From the NCBI RefSeq assembly GCF_016862555.1, contig NZ_BONE01000003.1, positions 1-64,000 of the forward strand: a stretch of 64,000 nucleotides of DNA, read 5' to 3'. The notes under the pieces are model-generated. The model was given only the letters and a program-made list of their open reading frames with translations, was not told where the DNA came from and did not search any database. Position numbers and translations under genes: made by a program. Positions 1-8,138 of the stretch are shown here, piece by piece (positions within the stretch are counted from its first letter, which is position 1; each line of letters starts with the position of its first letter). This stretch comes from Asanoa siamensis. GTDB taxonomy: Bacteria > Actinomycetota > Actinomycetes > Mycobacteriales > Micromonosporaceae.

Positions 1-80
1 GGCGCGGGGCGGCGCGGGGCGGCGCGGGGCGGCGCGGGGCGGCGCGGGGCGGCGCGGGGCGGCGCGGGGCGGCGCGGGGC
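1..80. repeat. 10-bp tandem repeat, at least 8 copies
   Basis: Eight exact copies of the decamer GGCGCGGGGC run from the first base of the window to position 80, followed by a partial degenerate continuation (GGGGCGGCCC). Because the array begins at the window edge, its true length is unknown. It is intergenic as far as can be seen and has no spacer structure. Confidence 0.95.
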
Positions 81-380
81 GGGGCGGCCCGCAGGGCGGC
101 AAAAGCGAGGCCTCACGCTTCGCCGGCCGTCAGGCAATCAGCGCATCCGGTAGGCGGCAGGCGCGACGTATCGCGCTACAGACAAGCGGCGCCAGGGCCG
201 ACGACGCGGCCAGGCGGTGACCGCCCGCCCGGCGGCTCCGCGCCTGGCCACCACCGCCGCTGAAGGACCCGCGGCCCCGCGAGCCGCGACCAAGATCGCG
301 CCGGTCAGGCAAGGCACATACCGCATTGCCCGCGCTCTGGCGGGGTGCTTTCGCTCGCAGCGAACGGGTTCCAAATTCGG
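81..380. other. Intergenic, no gene recognised
   Basis: About 300 bases between the tandem repeat and the TetR promoter. Short open frames exist on the minus strand (roughly 130-399) but have arginine/alanine-rich translations typical of non-coding GC-rich DNA, no recognisable family and no ribosome binding site. Nothing else is seen here. Confidence 0.6.
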
Positions 381-382
381 TT

Positions 383-399
383 GTGAGTGAGTCACTCAC
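383..399. promoter_or_regulatory. TetR operator (17-bp perfect palindrome)
   Basis: GTGAGTGA-G-TCACTCAC is a perfect dyad of two 8-bp arms around one base. It lies in the spacer of a plausible promoter (-35 TTGTGA at 381-386, -10 TAGCCT at 405-410) directly upstream of the tetR gene at 418. This position suits autorepression of the tetR-ABC operon. Confidence 0.8.
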
Positions 400-404
400 T
401 CAGT

Positions 405-410
405 TAGCCT
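405..410 (+). promoter_or_regulatory. -10 box TAGCCT of the tetR-ABC operon
   Basis: TAGCCT ends 7 nt before the GTG at 418 and no Shine-Dalgarno lies between, which points to a leaderless transcript and decides for GTG 418 over ATG 421. Confidence 0.5.
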
Positions 411-417
411 TCCCTCC

Positions 418-1032
418 GTGATGACGTCGACCGCCGCCGGTGGGGGGCGGGCTCGGCCTCTGCCGCCTGAAGAGCGGCGGGCCGCGCTCGTGGCCGCTAC
501 CTTGCCTCTGGTTGTCCAGCACGGCACCAAGGTCACTACCAAGCAGATCGCCGAGGCCGCTGGGGTTGCTGAAGGCACGATTTTTCGTGTTTTTCCGGAT
601 AAGGAGACCCTGGTCAAGGAGGCCATCGCCACCGTTCTGGATCCGTTGCCTACCGTCGCCGCACTCAACAGTATCGATCTTGAACTGCCCGTTCGGGATC
701 GGCTGGCCCAGGCCGTCGACATTCTGCGCAAGCGGTTGGAGACCGCGTTCGCTGTGATGTCTGCCCTGCGGATGGACGGGCCGCAGCATCACAAGGCCGA
801 AGAGCGGCCCAGCCACCAGCCCATGCTCGACGCCATCGAGCGGGTCGTGGCGCCCGACGCCGGGGAATTTCGGTTGCCCGCGGCCGAGGTCGCGCGAATG
901 CTCCGGCTGATCACTTTCGCCGGTACGCACCGGATCATCACCGACAACCACCCGCTCACCACCGACGAGGTCGTCGCCGTCCTGCTCGACGGTGTCCTGC
1001 GCCGCCCAGAAAACCCGGGGGAACGTTGCTGA
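418..1032 (+). CDS. TetR family transcriptional regulator
   Basis: A 204-residue TetR-type repressor. The N-terminal helix-turn-helix spans about residues 39-60 (TTKQIAEAAGVAEGTIFRVF), the part that binds the operator; the rest is an all-helical ligand and dimer domain of unknown specificity. GTG 418 is chosen because a TAGCCT -10 box ends 7 nt upstream; ATG 421 is the alternative. The 3' end overlaps the first ABC gene by 7 nt, so the regulator and the exporter form one operon, and the palindrome at 383-399 should make it self-regulating. The inducer is probably an exported compound, but the sequence does not show which. Confidence 0.93.
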   Translation: MMTSTAAGGGRARPLPPEERRAALVAATLPLVVQHGTKVTTKQIAEAAGVAEGTIFRVFPDKETLVKEAIATVLDPLPTVAALNSIDLELPVRDRLAQAVDILRKRLETAFAVMSALRMDGPQHHKAEERPSHQPMLDAIERVVAPDAGEFRLPAAEVARMLRLITFAGTHRIITDNHPLTTDEVVAVLLDGVLRRPENPGERC

Positions 1033-2759
1033 TCAGACTTCTGCGGCGCTTTCTGCGTCCGTACTCGAAACCGCTCCTGGCCGTTGTCGCCTTCCAGTTC
1101 GTCGGCACGATGGCCTCGCTCTACCTGCCCAGCCTCAACGCCGACATCATCGACAACGGCATCGCGCGCGGCGACACCGGCTACATCGTCCGCATCGGCG
1201 GCTGGATGCTGGCCGTGACCGTCGTGCAGATGGGCTGCTCGATCTGGGCCGTCTACTTCGGCGCGCGCACCGCGATGAGCTTCGGCCGCGACGTCCGGGG
1301 CGCGATCTTCCACCGGGTCGGCATGTTCTCCGCCCGCGAGGTCAACCACTTCGGCGCGCCATCGCTGATCACCCGCACCACCAACGACACGCAACAGGTG
1401 CAGATGCTCGTCGTGATGAGCGCGACGCTGCTCGTCACCGCCCCGATCACCGCGGTCGGCGGCGTCATCCTGGCCCTGCGCGAGGACGTCGGCCTGTCCT
1501 GGCTGATGCTCGTCTGCGTGCCGGTGCTGGCGATCGCCATCGGCCTGATCATCCGCCGGATGGTCCCCACGTTCCGCCGGATGCAGACCCGGATCGACGT
1601 GGTCAACCGGGTGCTGCGCGAGCAGATCACCGGCGTACGCGTGGTCCGCGCGTTCGTCCGCGAGCCCTTCGAGACCGACCGGTTCGACGACGCCAACGGC
1701 CAGTTGACCGGGACCGCGCTGCGCGCCGGCCGGCTGATGGCGCTGATCTTCCCCACCGTGATGCTCGTGCTGAACGTGTCGAGCGTCGGCGTGCTCTGGT
1801 TCGGCGCCAGCCGGGTCGACTCGGGCCAGATCGAGATCGGCGCGCTGACCGCGTTCCTCAACTACCTGGTGCTGATCCTGATGTCGGTCATGATGGCGAC
1901 CTTCATGCTGATCATGGTGCCGCGCGCCGCGGTGGCCGCCGAGCGGATCACCGAGGTGCTCGAGACCGACAGCACCGTCGTGCCCGCGGCCGACCCGGTC
2001 AAGGAGGTCAGCCAGCGCGCCAGCCTGGAGTTCCGCGGCGTAACCTTCCAGTACCCGGGTGCCGCCGCGCCTGTCCTGCGCGACATCGACCTGACCGCGT
2101 CGGCCGGGCGGACAACGGCGATCATCGGGAGTACGGGCGCCGGCAAGACGACGCTGATCTCGATGGCGCCGCGGCTGTTCGACGCGACGGCCGGTGCCGT
2201 GCTGGTCGACGGGGTCGACGTCCGCGACCTCGACGCCGACCTGCTGTGGAGCAGGATCGGGCTGGTGCCGCAACGGCCCTACCTGTTCACCGGCACCGTG
2301 GCCAGCAACCTGCGCTACGGCAACCCGGACGCCACCGACGAGGAACTCTGGGCCGCGCTCGAGATCGCGCAGGCCAGGGACTTCGTCGAGGAGATGCCCG
2401 AGCGGCTCGACGCGCCGATCGCGCAGGGCGGCACCAACGTCTCGGGTGGCCAGCGGCAACGGCTGGCGATCGCCCGGGCGCTGGTCCGCCAACCCGAGAT
2501 CTACCTGTTCGACGACTCGTTCTCCGCGCTCGACCTCGGCACCGACGCCCGGCTGCGGGCCGCGCTGCGGCCGGTGACGGCCGACGCCGCCGTCGTCGTG
2601 GTGGCCCAGCGGGTCTCCACGATCATCGACGCCGACGAGATCATCGTGCTCGAGGACGGCGCCGTCGTGGGCCGTGGGCGGCACGCCGAACTCCTGGAAA
2701 CCTGCCCGACGTACGCGGAGATCGTCGAGTCCCAGCTCACCGTGGGAGCCGCAGCATGA
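1026..2759 (+). CDS. ABC exporter subunit A (TMD-NBD), degenerate ATP-site half
   Basis: A 577-residue half-transporter: six membrane helices in about residues 1-310, then the nucleotide-binding domain with Walker A GSTGAGKT (about 368), signature VSGGQ (about 471) and Walker B YLFDD (about 492). The residue after the Walker B Asp is Asp instead of the catalytic Glu, and the switch His is Gln (VVAQRVSTI, about 527). Both changes are known from the non-hydrolytic site of heterodimeric exporters such as TM287/288 and TAP. Starts at TTG 1026 inside tetR and ends in an ATGA overlap with subunit B, so the three genes are translationally coupled. Probably exports a hydrophobic or toxic compound; the substrate is unknown. 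Confidence 0.93.
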   Translation: MLIRLLRRFLRPYSKPLLAVVAFQFVGTMASLYLPSLNADIIDNGIARGDTGYIVRIGGWMLAVTVVQMGCSIWAVYFGARTAMSFGRDVRGAIFHRVGMFSAREVNHFGAPSLITRTTNDTQQVQMLVVMSATLLVTAPITAVGGVILALREDVGLSWLMLVCVPVLAIAIGLIIRRMVPTFRRMQTRIDVVNRVLREQITGVRVVRAFVREPFETDRFDDANGQLTGTALRAGRLMALIFPTVMLVLNVSSVGVLWFGASRVDSGQIEIGALTAFLNYLVLILMSVMMATFMLIMVPRAAVAAERITEVLETDSTVVPAADPVKEVSQRASLEFRGVTFQYPGAAAPVLRDIDLTASAGRTTAIIGSTGAGKTTLISMAPRLFDATAGAVLVDGVDVRDLDADLLWSRIGLVPQRPYLFTGTVASNLRYGNPDATDEELWAALEIAQARDFVEEMPERLDAPIAQGGTNVSGGQRQRLAIARALVRQPEIYLFDDSFSALDLGTDARLRAALRPVTADAAVVVVAQRVSTIIDADEIIVLEDGAVVGRGRHAELLETCPTYAEIVESQLTVGAAA

Positions 2760-4795
2760 CCGCACCCGAGAAGCCCGCGAAGGCGACCCCCGGCCGGCTG
2801 CCCGCCGCCGGACGCCGGCCCGCCGGTGGTGGTCCACCGTGGATGTCGGCCGGCATGCCGACCGAGAAGTCCATGACGTTCGTACCGTCGGCGAAGCGCC
2901 TGTTGCGCCGGCTCTCCCCGTACCGTGCCCAGTTGTCCCTGGTCATCCTGCTCGCGGTGGCGAGCGTGGCGCTGTCGGTGATCGGCCCGAAGATCCTCGG
3001 TCACGCGACCGACGTGATCTTCCGCGGCGTGCTGGGTCGGCGGCTGCCGGCCGGCACCACGCTCGAGCAGGCCGCCGCGGCCGCGCGCGCCTCCGGCCAG
3101 AACAACTTCGCGGAACTGCTGCTCAAGACGCGGCCGATCCCGGGTGTCGGCATCGACTTCCACCAGCTCGGCCGGATCCTGATGCTCGTGCTGGGCATCT
3201 ACGTGGTGGCCAGCGTGCTCGGCTGGCTGCAGGGCTGGGTGCTCAACGGTGTCGTGCAGAGCGCGACCCGCAAGCTGCGCGCCGACGTCGAGGACAAGCT
3301 CAACCGGCTGCCACTGCCCTACTTCGACAAGCAGCCGCGCGGTGAGCTGCTCAGCCGGGTCACCAACGACATCGACAACGTCTCGCAGAGCCTGTCGCAG
3401 ACGCTGTCGCAGCTGCTGACCTCGCTGCTCACCGTGATCGGCGTCGTCACGCTGATGTTCGTGATCTCGCCGCTGCTCGCGGTCGTCGCGCTCGTCGCCG
3501 TACCGCTGTCCGTGGTGGTCACGCAGCAGATCGGCAAGCGGTCGCAGAAGAAGTTCATCGCGCAGTGGACGCACACGGGCCGGCTCAACGCGCACATCGA
3601 GGAGGCGTTCACCGGCCACGAGATCGTCAAGGTCTTCGGCCGGCGGCGCGAGGTGGAAGCCGACTTCGAGACCAAGAACGACGAGCTGTTCAAGGCCGCG
3701 TTCGGCGCCCAGTTCATCTCCGGGATCATCATGCCGGCGATGTTCTTCATCGGGAACCTGAGCTACGTGGTGATCGCCGTGCTCGGCGGCCTGCGGGTGG
3801 CGTCGGGCTCGATGACGCTCGGCGACGTGCAGGCGTTCATCCAGTACTCGCGGCAGTTCACCCAACCGCTGACCCAGGTGGCGTCGATGGCCAACCTGCT
3901 GCAGTCGGGTGTCGCGTCGGCCGAGCGGGTGTTCGACCTGCTGGACGCCGACGAGCAGGTGCCGGACCCGTCGCCCGCCGTCGAGGTGAAGCAGCCGCAC
4001 GGGCGGGTCGAGTTCGAGCACGTCTCGTTCCGCTACACGCCCGACAACCCGCTGATCGACGACCTGTCGCTGGTCGCCGAGCCGGGGCACACCGTGGCGA
4101 TCGTCGGACCGACGGGGGCCGGCAAGACCACGCTGGTCAACCTGGTCATGCGGTTCTACGAGCTGGACGGCGGGCGGATCACGCTCGACGGCGTCGACAT
4201 CACGACGATGAAGCGTTCGACGTTGCGCGGCGAGATCGGCATGGTCCTGCAGGACACGTGGCTGTTCGGGGGGACGATCCGGGACAACATCGCGTACGGG
4301 AATCCTGGCGCTTCGGATCGGGAGATCCAGGCGGCGGCCGAGGCGACGTTCGTGGACCGGTTCGTGCGCAGCCTGCCGGACGGCTACGACACGGTGATCG
4401 ACGAGGAGGGCAGCAACGTCAGCGCGGGTGAGCGGCAGCTCATCACGATCGCGCGGGCGTTCCTGTCGGATCCGTCGCTGCTGATCCTGGACGAGGCGAC
4501 GAGCTCGGTCGACACGCGTACGGAGGCCTTGCTGCAACGGGCCATGGCGGCACTGCGGTCCGACCGCACGAGCTTCGTGATCGCGCACCGGCTCTCCACT
4601 ATCCGCGACGCGCACCTGATCCTGGTGATGGAGAAGGGCAGGATCGTCGAGCAGGGTACGCACGAGGAACTGCTGTTGGCCGGTGGCGCGTACCGGCGGC
4701 TGCATGACGCGCAGTTCACCCAGGCGGCGGTTGACCTTGATTCCGGGTCCGCCGACGGGGGAATCGCGCTCGCGGGGGCACCGGCACAACGCTAG
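2756..4795 (+). CDS. ABC exporter subunit B (TMD-NBD), catalytic ATP-site half
   Basis: A 679-residue partner of the preceding half-transporter. A Pro/Gly-rich N-terminus of about 40 residues precedes the membrane domain, and an inserted extracytoplasmic loop of some 50 residues follows the first helix, as in many actinobacterial exporters. The NBD has Walker A GPTGAGKTT (about 451), canonical Walker B LLILDEATSS with catalytic Glu, and switch His (IAHRLST). Its signature is SAGER rather than SGGQR, which is the expected partner defect for the degenerate site of subunit A. ATG 2756 overlaps the upstream stop (ATGA). Together the two subunits make a heterodimeric pump with one active ATP site. 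Confidence 0.93.
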   Translation: MTAPEKPAKATPGRLPAAGRRPAGGGPPWMSAGMPTEKSMTFVPSAKRLLRRLSPYRAQLSLVILLAVASVALSVIGPKILGHATDVIFRGVLGRRLPAGTTLEQAAAAARASGQNNFAELLLKTRPIPGVGIDFHQLGRILMLVLGIYVVASVLGWLQGWVLNGVVQSATRKLRADVEDKLNRLPLPYFDKQPRGELLSRVTNDIDNVSQSLSQTLSQLLTSLLTVIGVVTLMFVISPLLAVVALVAVPLSVVVTQQIGKRSQKKFIAQWTHTGRLNAHIEEAFTGHEIVKVFGRRREVEADFETKNDELFKAAFGAQFISGIIMPAMFFIGNLSYVVIAVLGGLRVASGSMTLGDVQAFIQYSRQFTQPLTQVASMANLLQSGVASAERVFDLLDADEQVPDPSPAVEVKQPHGRVEFEHVSFRYTPDNPLIDDLSLVAEPGHTVAIVGPTGAGKTTLVNLVMRFYELDGGRITLDGVDITTMKRSTLRGEIGMVLQDTWLFGGTIRDNIAYGNPGASDREIQAAAEATFVDRFVRSLPDGYDTVIDEEGSNVSAGERQLITIARAFLSDPSLLILDEATSSVDTRTEALLQRAMAALRSDRTSFVIAHRLSTIRDAHLILVMEKGRIVEQGTHEELLLAGGAYRRLHDAQFTQAAVDLDSGSADGGIALAGAPAQR

Positions 4796-4798
4796 GGT
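4793..4798 (+). promoter_or_regulatory. -10 box TAGGGT, leaderless start of GNAT gene
   Basis: TAGGGT overlaps the stop of the ABC gene and ends 7 nt before ATG 4806; no Shine-Dalgarno intervenes. Confidence 0.4.
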
Positions 4799-4805
4799 CC
4801 CTCGC

Positions 4806-5366
4806 ATGATTCACGTGGAACAGGCGACGGCGGCTCACCGCCAGCAGGTGGTCGAGACCGTCGTCGCCGCGTTCGACCAGGATCCGGCGTTCCGCTACTT
4901 CTTCCGCGACCCCGTGACCAGGGACGCCGAGGCGGCCGAGTTCGCCGGGCACCTGTTCGACATGCGCGTCGGACCGGGGACGACCTGGGTCGTCGAGGGC
5001 GGGCTGTCGCTCGCGATGTGGGACTCGCCCGCGGGGTGGTCCGACAACCCTGAGCCCAAGTTGACTGTCTCCGACGACGCGCTGGCTCGGCTCGACGACT
5101 ATCACCGGGCAGTCCAGGGGTTGTTCCCGCGGCGGCCCGAACCGTTCTGGTACCTCGGTGTGCTCGCGACCCACCCGTCACAGGCGGGTCGCCGGTTTGG
5201 CCGCTCGGTGATGAAGCCGGGCCTGGCGGCGGCCGCCGCGGCCGGGTTGCCCGCCTACCTGGAGACGACCAACCCGGCGAACGTCGCGCTTTACGAGCGG
5301 GCCGGCTGGCGGGTGAGCGGCAGCACACACCTGGATGATCTTCCGATCTGGGTGCTCACCCAGTAA
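4806..5366 (+). CDS. GNAT family N-acetyltransferase
   Basis: A 186-residue protein of the GNAT superfamily, which moves an acyl group from acyl-CoA to an amine. The C-terminal half carries the acetyl-CoA-binding pattern: the strand WYLGVLATHPSQAGRRFG with a Q/R-x-x-G-x-G/A-like turn, then AYLETTNPANVALYERAGW, the typical last strand and Tyr loop. ATG 4806 follows the ABC gene by 10 nt but has its own -10-like TAGGGT. It could be co-transcribed with the exporter and modify its substrate, but this is inference; the acceptor is unknown. Confidence 0.88.
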   Translation: MIHVEQATAAHRQQVVETVVAAFDQDPAFRYFFRDPVTRDAEAAEFAGHLFDMRVGPGTTWVVEGGLSLAMWDSPAGWSDNPEPKLTVSDDALARLDDYHRAVQGLFPRRPEPFWYLGVLATHPSQAGRRFGRSVMKPGLAAAAAAGLPAYLETTNPANVALYERAGWRVSGSTHLDDLPIWVLTQ

Positions 5367-5374
5367 CGTAGGCC

Positions 5375-5513
5375 TCTGCGAAGGGGAGTAGCTCCCAACG
5401 CGGTGGTCGACACACTGGCATCTCCGGACGCCCGGCCACCCGACCTCAGGCTTCCTGGGGTGAGCGAGACCTTCGACTACGGCAGTTGATCAATTGCCGG
5501 GTCGAAGTCTCGC
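5375..5513 (+). promoter_or_regulatory. yybP-ykoY (Mn2+) riboswitch with switching hairpin
   Basis: The segment AAGGGGAGTAGC (5381-5392) and the distal GAGCGAGACCTTCG (5462-5475) match the two conserved loops of the yybP-ykoY manganese aptamer, with P1 formed by CGAAGG (5379-5384) and CCTTCG (5470-5475). The same distal strand can instead fold into a long hairpin, GCGAGACCTTCGAC (5464-5477) with GTCGAAGTCTCGC (5501-5513), enclosing a second stem CGGCA/TGCCG. The two folds exclude each other. The gene downstream is a UPF0016 Mn exporter, the usual client of this riboswitch. Confidence 0.85.
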
Positions 5514-5555
5514 GCTGTCCTCGACCCGGTGACCGCACCCGGGGAGGGTCTTTCC

Positions 5556-6143
5556 GTGTCAGGCTTCATGGCCGCACTCGCCATCAGTTTCGGCGTCATC
5601 TTCGTGGCCGAGTTGGGCGACAAGTCCCAGCTGATGGCGATGACGTTCGCGACGCGCTATCGCGCGCTGACGGTGCTGATCGGCATCACCGCGGCCACCG
5701 CGATCGTCCACCTGGTCTCGGTGGCGGTCGGGTACGGCCTGGGCGCCACGCTGCCCACCGACTGGATCAGCCTGGCGGCGGGCGTGGCGTTCCTGGCCTT
5801 CGCGGCGTGGACCCTACGGGGTGACTCGCTGACGGAGGAGGAGAAGTCGAAGGCGCAGCGGTCCGGCCGGTCGGCCGTGTTCGCCGTCGGTGGCGCCTTC
5901 TTCCTGGCGGAACTCGGTGACAAGACGATGCTGGCGACGATCACGCTGGCGACGCAGCACGGCTGGTTCGGGGTGTGGATCGGCTCGACGGTGGGCATGG
6001 TCGCGGCGGACGCGCTGGCGATCGTGGTCGGCCGCATGCTCGGGAAGCGGCTTCCGGAGAAGGCCATCAAGTGGGGTGCGGCCGCCCTGTTCGTCATCTT
6101 CGGCATCTGGCTGATCGCGGAGGCGCTGGTCGAGCTGGTCTGA
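5556..6143 (+). CDS. UPF0016/Gdt1 family manganese exporter
   Basis: A 195-residue polytopic membrane protein with two internal repeats, each bearing the family motif E-x-G-D-(K/R)-(T/S): ELGDKS near residue 18 and ELGDKT near residue 119. These acidic motifs form the cation path in the UPF0016/TMEM165 family, whose bacterial members (MntX, Mnx) export Mn2+. The length of about 190 residues is typical. GTG 5556 is chosen because GGGGAGG sits 8 nt upstream; a GTG at 5529 would add nine residues but has no ribosome binding site. The Mn2+ riboswitch in the leader supports the function. It ends at a strong bidirectional terminator. Confidence 0.92.
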   Translation: MSGFMAALAISFGVIFVAELGDKSQLMAMTFATRYRALTVLIGITAATAIVHLVSVAVGYGLGATLPTDWISLAAGVAFLAFAAWTLRGDSLTEEEKSKAQRSGRSAVFAVGGAFFLAELGDKTMLATITLATQHGWFGVWIGSTVGMVAADALAIVVGRMLGKRLPEKAIKWGAAALFVIFGIWLIAEALVELV

Positions 6144-6144
6144 T

Positions 6145-6173
6145 GCCAAACGGGCGGAATCCGCCCGTTTGGC
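6145..6173. terminator. Bidirectional hairpin terminator
   Basis: GCCAAACGGGCGG-AAT-CCGCCCGTTTGGC, a perfect 13-bp stem between two convergent genes (stops at 6143 and 6176). Confidence 0.85.
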
Positions 6174-6175
6174 GT

Positions 6176-7180
6176 TTAGTTCCCGACGCCGAGGGTGGAC
6201 ATCCACGCCGACGGGTAGCGGTCGCCGCGGGCGGCGCCCGCCGGCACCGCCGCTTCGATCTCCGCGCGGTCGTCCGCGGTCAGCTTCAGCTCGATCGCGG
6301 GCAGGGCTTCGGTCAGGCGCTCACGGGTACGCGGGCCGACCAGCGGCACGATGTCGTCGCCTTGGGCGGCGACCCAGGCGATGGCCAACTGGGCCACGGT
6401 GCAGCCCTTGGCCTCGGCGACCCGGCGCAGCGCGTCGACCAGGGCCAGGTTGTGTTCGACGTTCCCGGCCGCGAAACGCGGGCTCAGGACGCGGTAGTCG
6501 CCCGGGCCGGCCGTGTGGCCGGCGGTCCAGTGGCCCGAGAGGAGGCCGCGGCCGAGGATCCCGTACGCGGTCAGCCCGATGCCCAGCTCCCGCAGCGTGG
6601 GCAGCACCTCCGCCTCGACCGCGCGGGACAGCAGCGAGTACTCGATCTGCAGGTCGGCGATCGGGTGCACGGCGTGGGCGCGTCGGATCGTCCGGGCGTC
6701 GACCTCGGAGAGGCCGATGTGTCGCACGTACCCGGCGTCGATCATCTCTTTGATCGCCCCGATCGTGTCCTCGATCGGGACCGTCGGGTCGAGCCGGGCC
6801 GGCCGGTAGATGTCGATGTGGTCGGTGCCGAGCCTGGTCAGGGAGTACGCGAGGAAGTTCCGGACGGCTTCGGGACGGCTGTCCTGCCCGGCGGCCTCGT
6901 GACCGGGCCCGCGCTGCTGGCCGAACTTGACGCTGAGCTGGTAGCTGTCCCGCGGGCTGCCGCGGAGGGCCTCGGCGAGGAGCAACTCGTTGTGGCCCAT
7001 GCCGTAGAAGTCGCCGGTGTCGACCAGTGTGACGCCGGCGTCCAGGGCGGCGTGCACGGTCGCGATGGCTTCGGTGCGGTCGGCGGCCCCGTACGCGCCG
7101 GACATGCTCATCGCGCCGAGCCCGAGCGCGGAGACGGCCGGTCCGGTGGTGCCCAAGGTTCGTGTCTGCATGTGCTCCAC
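6176..7180 (-). CDS. Aldo/keto reductase
   Basis: A 334-residue NADPH-dependent (alpha/beta)8-barrel oxidoreductase. Family marks are the N-terminal LGLGAMSMSGAYG strand, the catalytic Tyr in DFYGMGHNE, and the C-terminal NADPH-binding segment VPLVGPRTRERLTEAL. It resembles the AKR13/YakC group that reduces aldehydes and ketones. GTG 7180 is taken as the start because GGAGGAG lies exactly 7 nt before it; ATG 7171 is alternative. It is divergent from an XRE regulator at 7274, a pairing that suggests control by that regulator. Confidence 0.92.
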   Translation of the reverse strand: MEHMQTRTLGTTGPAVSALGLGAMSMSGAYGAADRTEAIATVHAALDAGVTLVDTGDFYGMGHNELLLAEALRGSPRDSYQLSVKFGQQRGPGHEAAGQDSRPEAVRNFLAYSLTRLGTDHIDIYRPARLDPTVPIEDTIGAIKEMIDAGYVRHIGLSEVDARTIRRAHAVHPIADLQIEYSLLSRAVEAEVLPTLRELGIGLTAYGILGRGLLSGHWTAGHTAGPGDYRVLSPRFAAGNVEHNLALVDALRRVAEAKGCTVAQLAIAWVAAQGDDIVPLVGPRTRERLTEALPAIELKLTADDRAEIEAAVPAGAARGDRYPSAWMSTLGVGN

Positions 7181-7273
7181 GCTGCTTCTCCTCCGTGCGG
7201 CTGGGAAGGGAGCGTTCATCGTGGGAGTGCCGCTCCCTGGATCGGCGCGCGGGCCGCGAGGCAGCATGGGTTG

Positions 7274-8128
7274 ATGCAGCGTGACCAGCTCGCCGACTTC
7301 CTGCGCCGGCGCCGCGAGGCGATCCGCCCGGCCGAGGTGGGGATCGCGGACGGCCCGCGCCGGCGCACCACCGGCCTGCGGCGCGAGGAGGTGGCGATGC
7401 TGGCGGGCATGTCGGTGGACTACGTCGTACGCCTCGAACAGGGCCGCAGCAGCCAGCCGTCGACCCAGTTGCTGGGCGCGCTGGCCCGGGCGCTGCGCCT
7501 GTCGGAGGACGAGCGCGACCACCTGTTCCGCCTGGCCGGACATCAGCCCGCGCCGGCGGACGGGGTGGCCCGCCTGGCCCGCGCCGGCTTGATTCGCCTG
7601 CTGGACCTGCTGGGCGATACGCCGGCGCTGGTCTTCTCCGATCTCGGCGAGGTGCTCGCCCAGAACCGGACCGCCGTCTTGTTGGGGGGCGACCTGACGG
7701 GGTTCTCGGGGGACCGGCGTTTTATCGCCTACCGGTGGTTTACTGATCCGGCCGCGCGGGCCGCTCACGATCCTGCGGACCAGTCGCGGCATGCCCGCGA
7801 GATCGTCGCGGACCTGCGCGCGGCCGCGGGCCGCCGATCGGGCGACCCGGTGGTGGAGGGCCTCGTCGCGCGGTTGCGGGCGGCGAGCCCGGAGTTCCGT
7901 GTTCTGTGGGCGGAGCACGAGGTGGCGGTGCGGCGCGCGGACCGCAAGACGTTCCTGCACCCACGAGTGGGCCGCCTGACGATGGACTGCGAAACGCTCG
8001 TGACGCCCGACCTGGGCCAACAACTCCTGGTCCTCACCCCGGCGGACACGGAGGCCCGGGAGCGCCTGGACCTGCTCCGCGTGCTGGGCACGGAAGACTT
8101 CCCGGCGGGCGATGCGCCCCTGCGGTGA
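7274..8128 (+). CDS. XRE-family regulator with MmyB-like ligand domain
   Basis: A 284-residue regulator. Residues 1-75 form an XRE helix-turn-helix (TTGLRREEVAMLAGMSVDYV, then LEQGRSSQPS). The rest matches the MmyB-like domain common in actinomycetes (FSDLGEVLAQNRTAVLLGG, YRWFTDPAAR, HPRVGRLTMDCE, and a C-terminal LLVLTPADTEARERLDLLRVLG). These proteins usually sit divergent to a short-chain or aldo/keto reductase and are thought to regulate it; the same layout is seen here. The ligand is unknown (fatty-acyl ligands were proposed for MmyB relatives). Confidence 0.92.
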   Translation: MQRDQLADFLRRRREAIRPAEVGIADGPRRRTTGLRREEVAMLAGMSVDYVVRLEQGRSSQPSTQLLGALARALRLSEDERDHLFRLAGHQPAPADGVARLARAGLIRLLDLLGDTPALVFSDLGEVLAQNRTAVLLGGDLTGFSGDRRFIAYRWFTDPAARAAHDPADQSRHAREIVADLRAAAGRRSGDPVVEGLVARLRAASPEFRVLWAEHEVAVRRADRKTFLHPRVGRLTMDCETLVTPDLGQQLLVLTPADTEARERLDLLRVLGTEDFPAGDAPLR

Positions 8129-8138
8129 GCGACGGCCT

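Noticed and set aside
130-399. Minus-strand open frames upstream of tetR
   Set aside because: Biased composition, no ribosome binding site, and they cross the tetR operator and promoter.
2501-4807. A 768-codon minus-strand open frame over the ABC subunit B gene
   Set aside because: Antisense shadow of a well-recognised gene, with His/Arg-rich translation and no motif.
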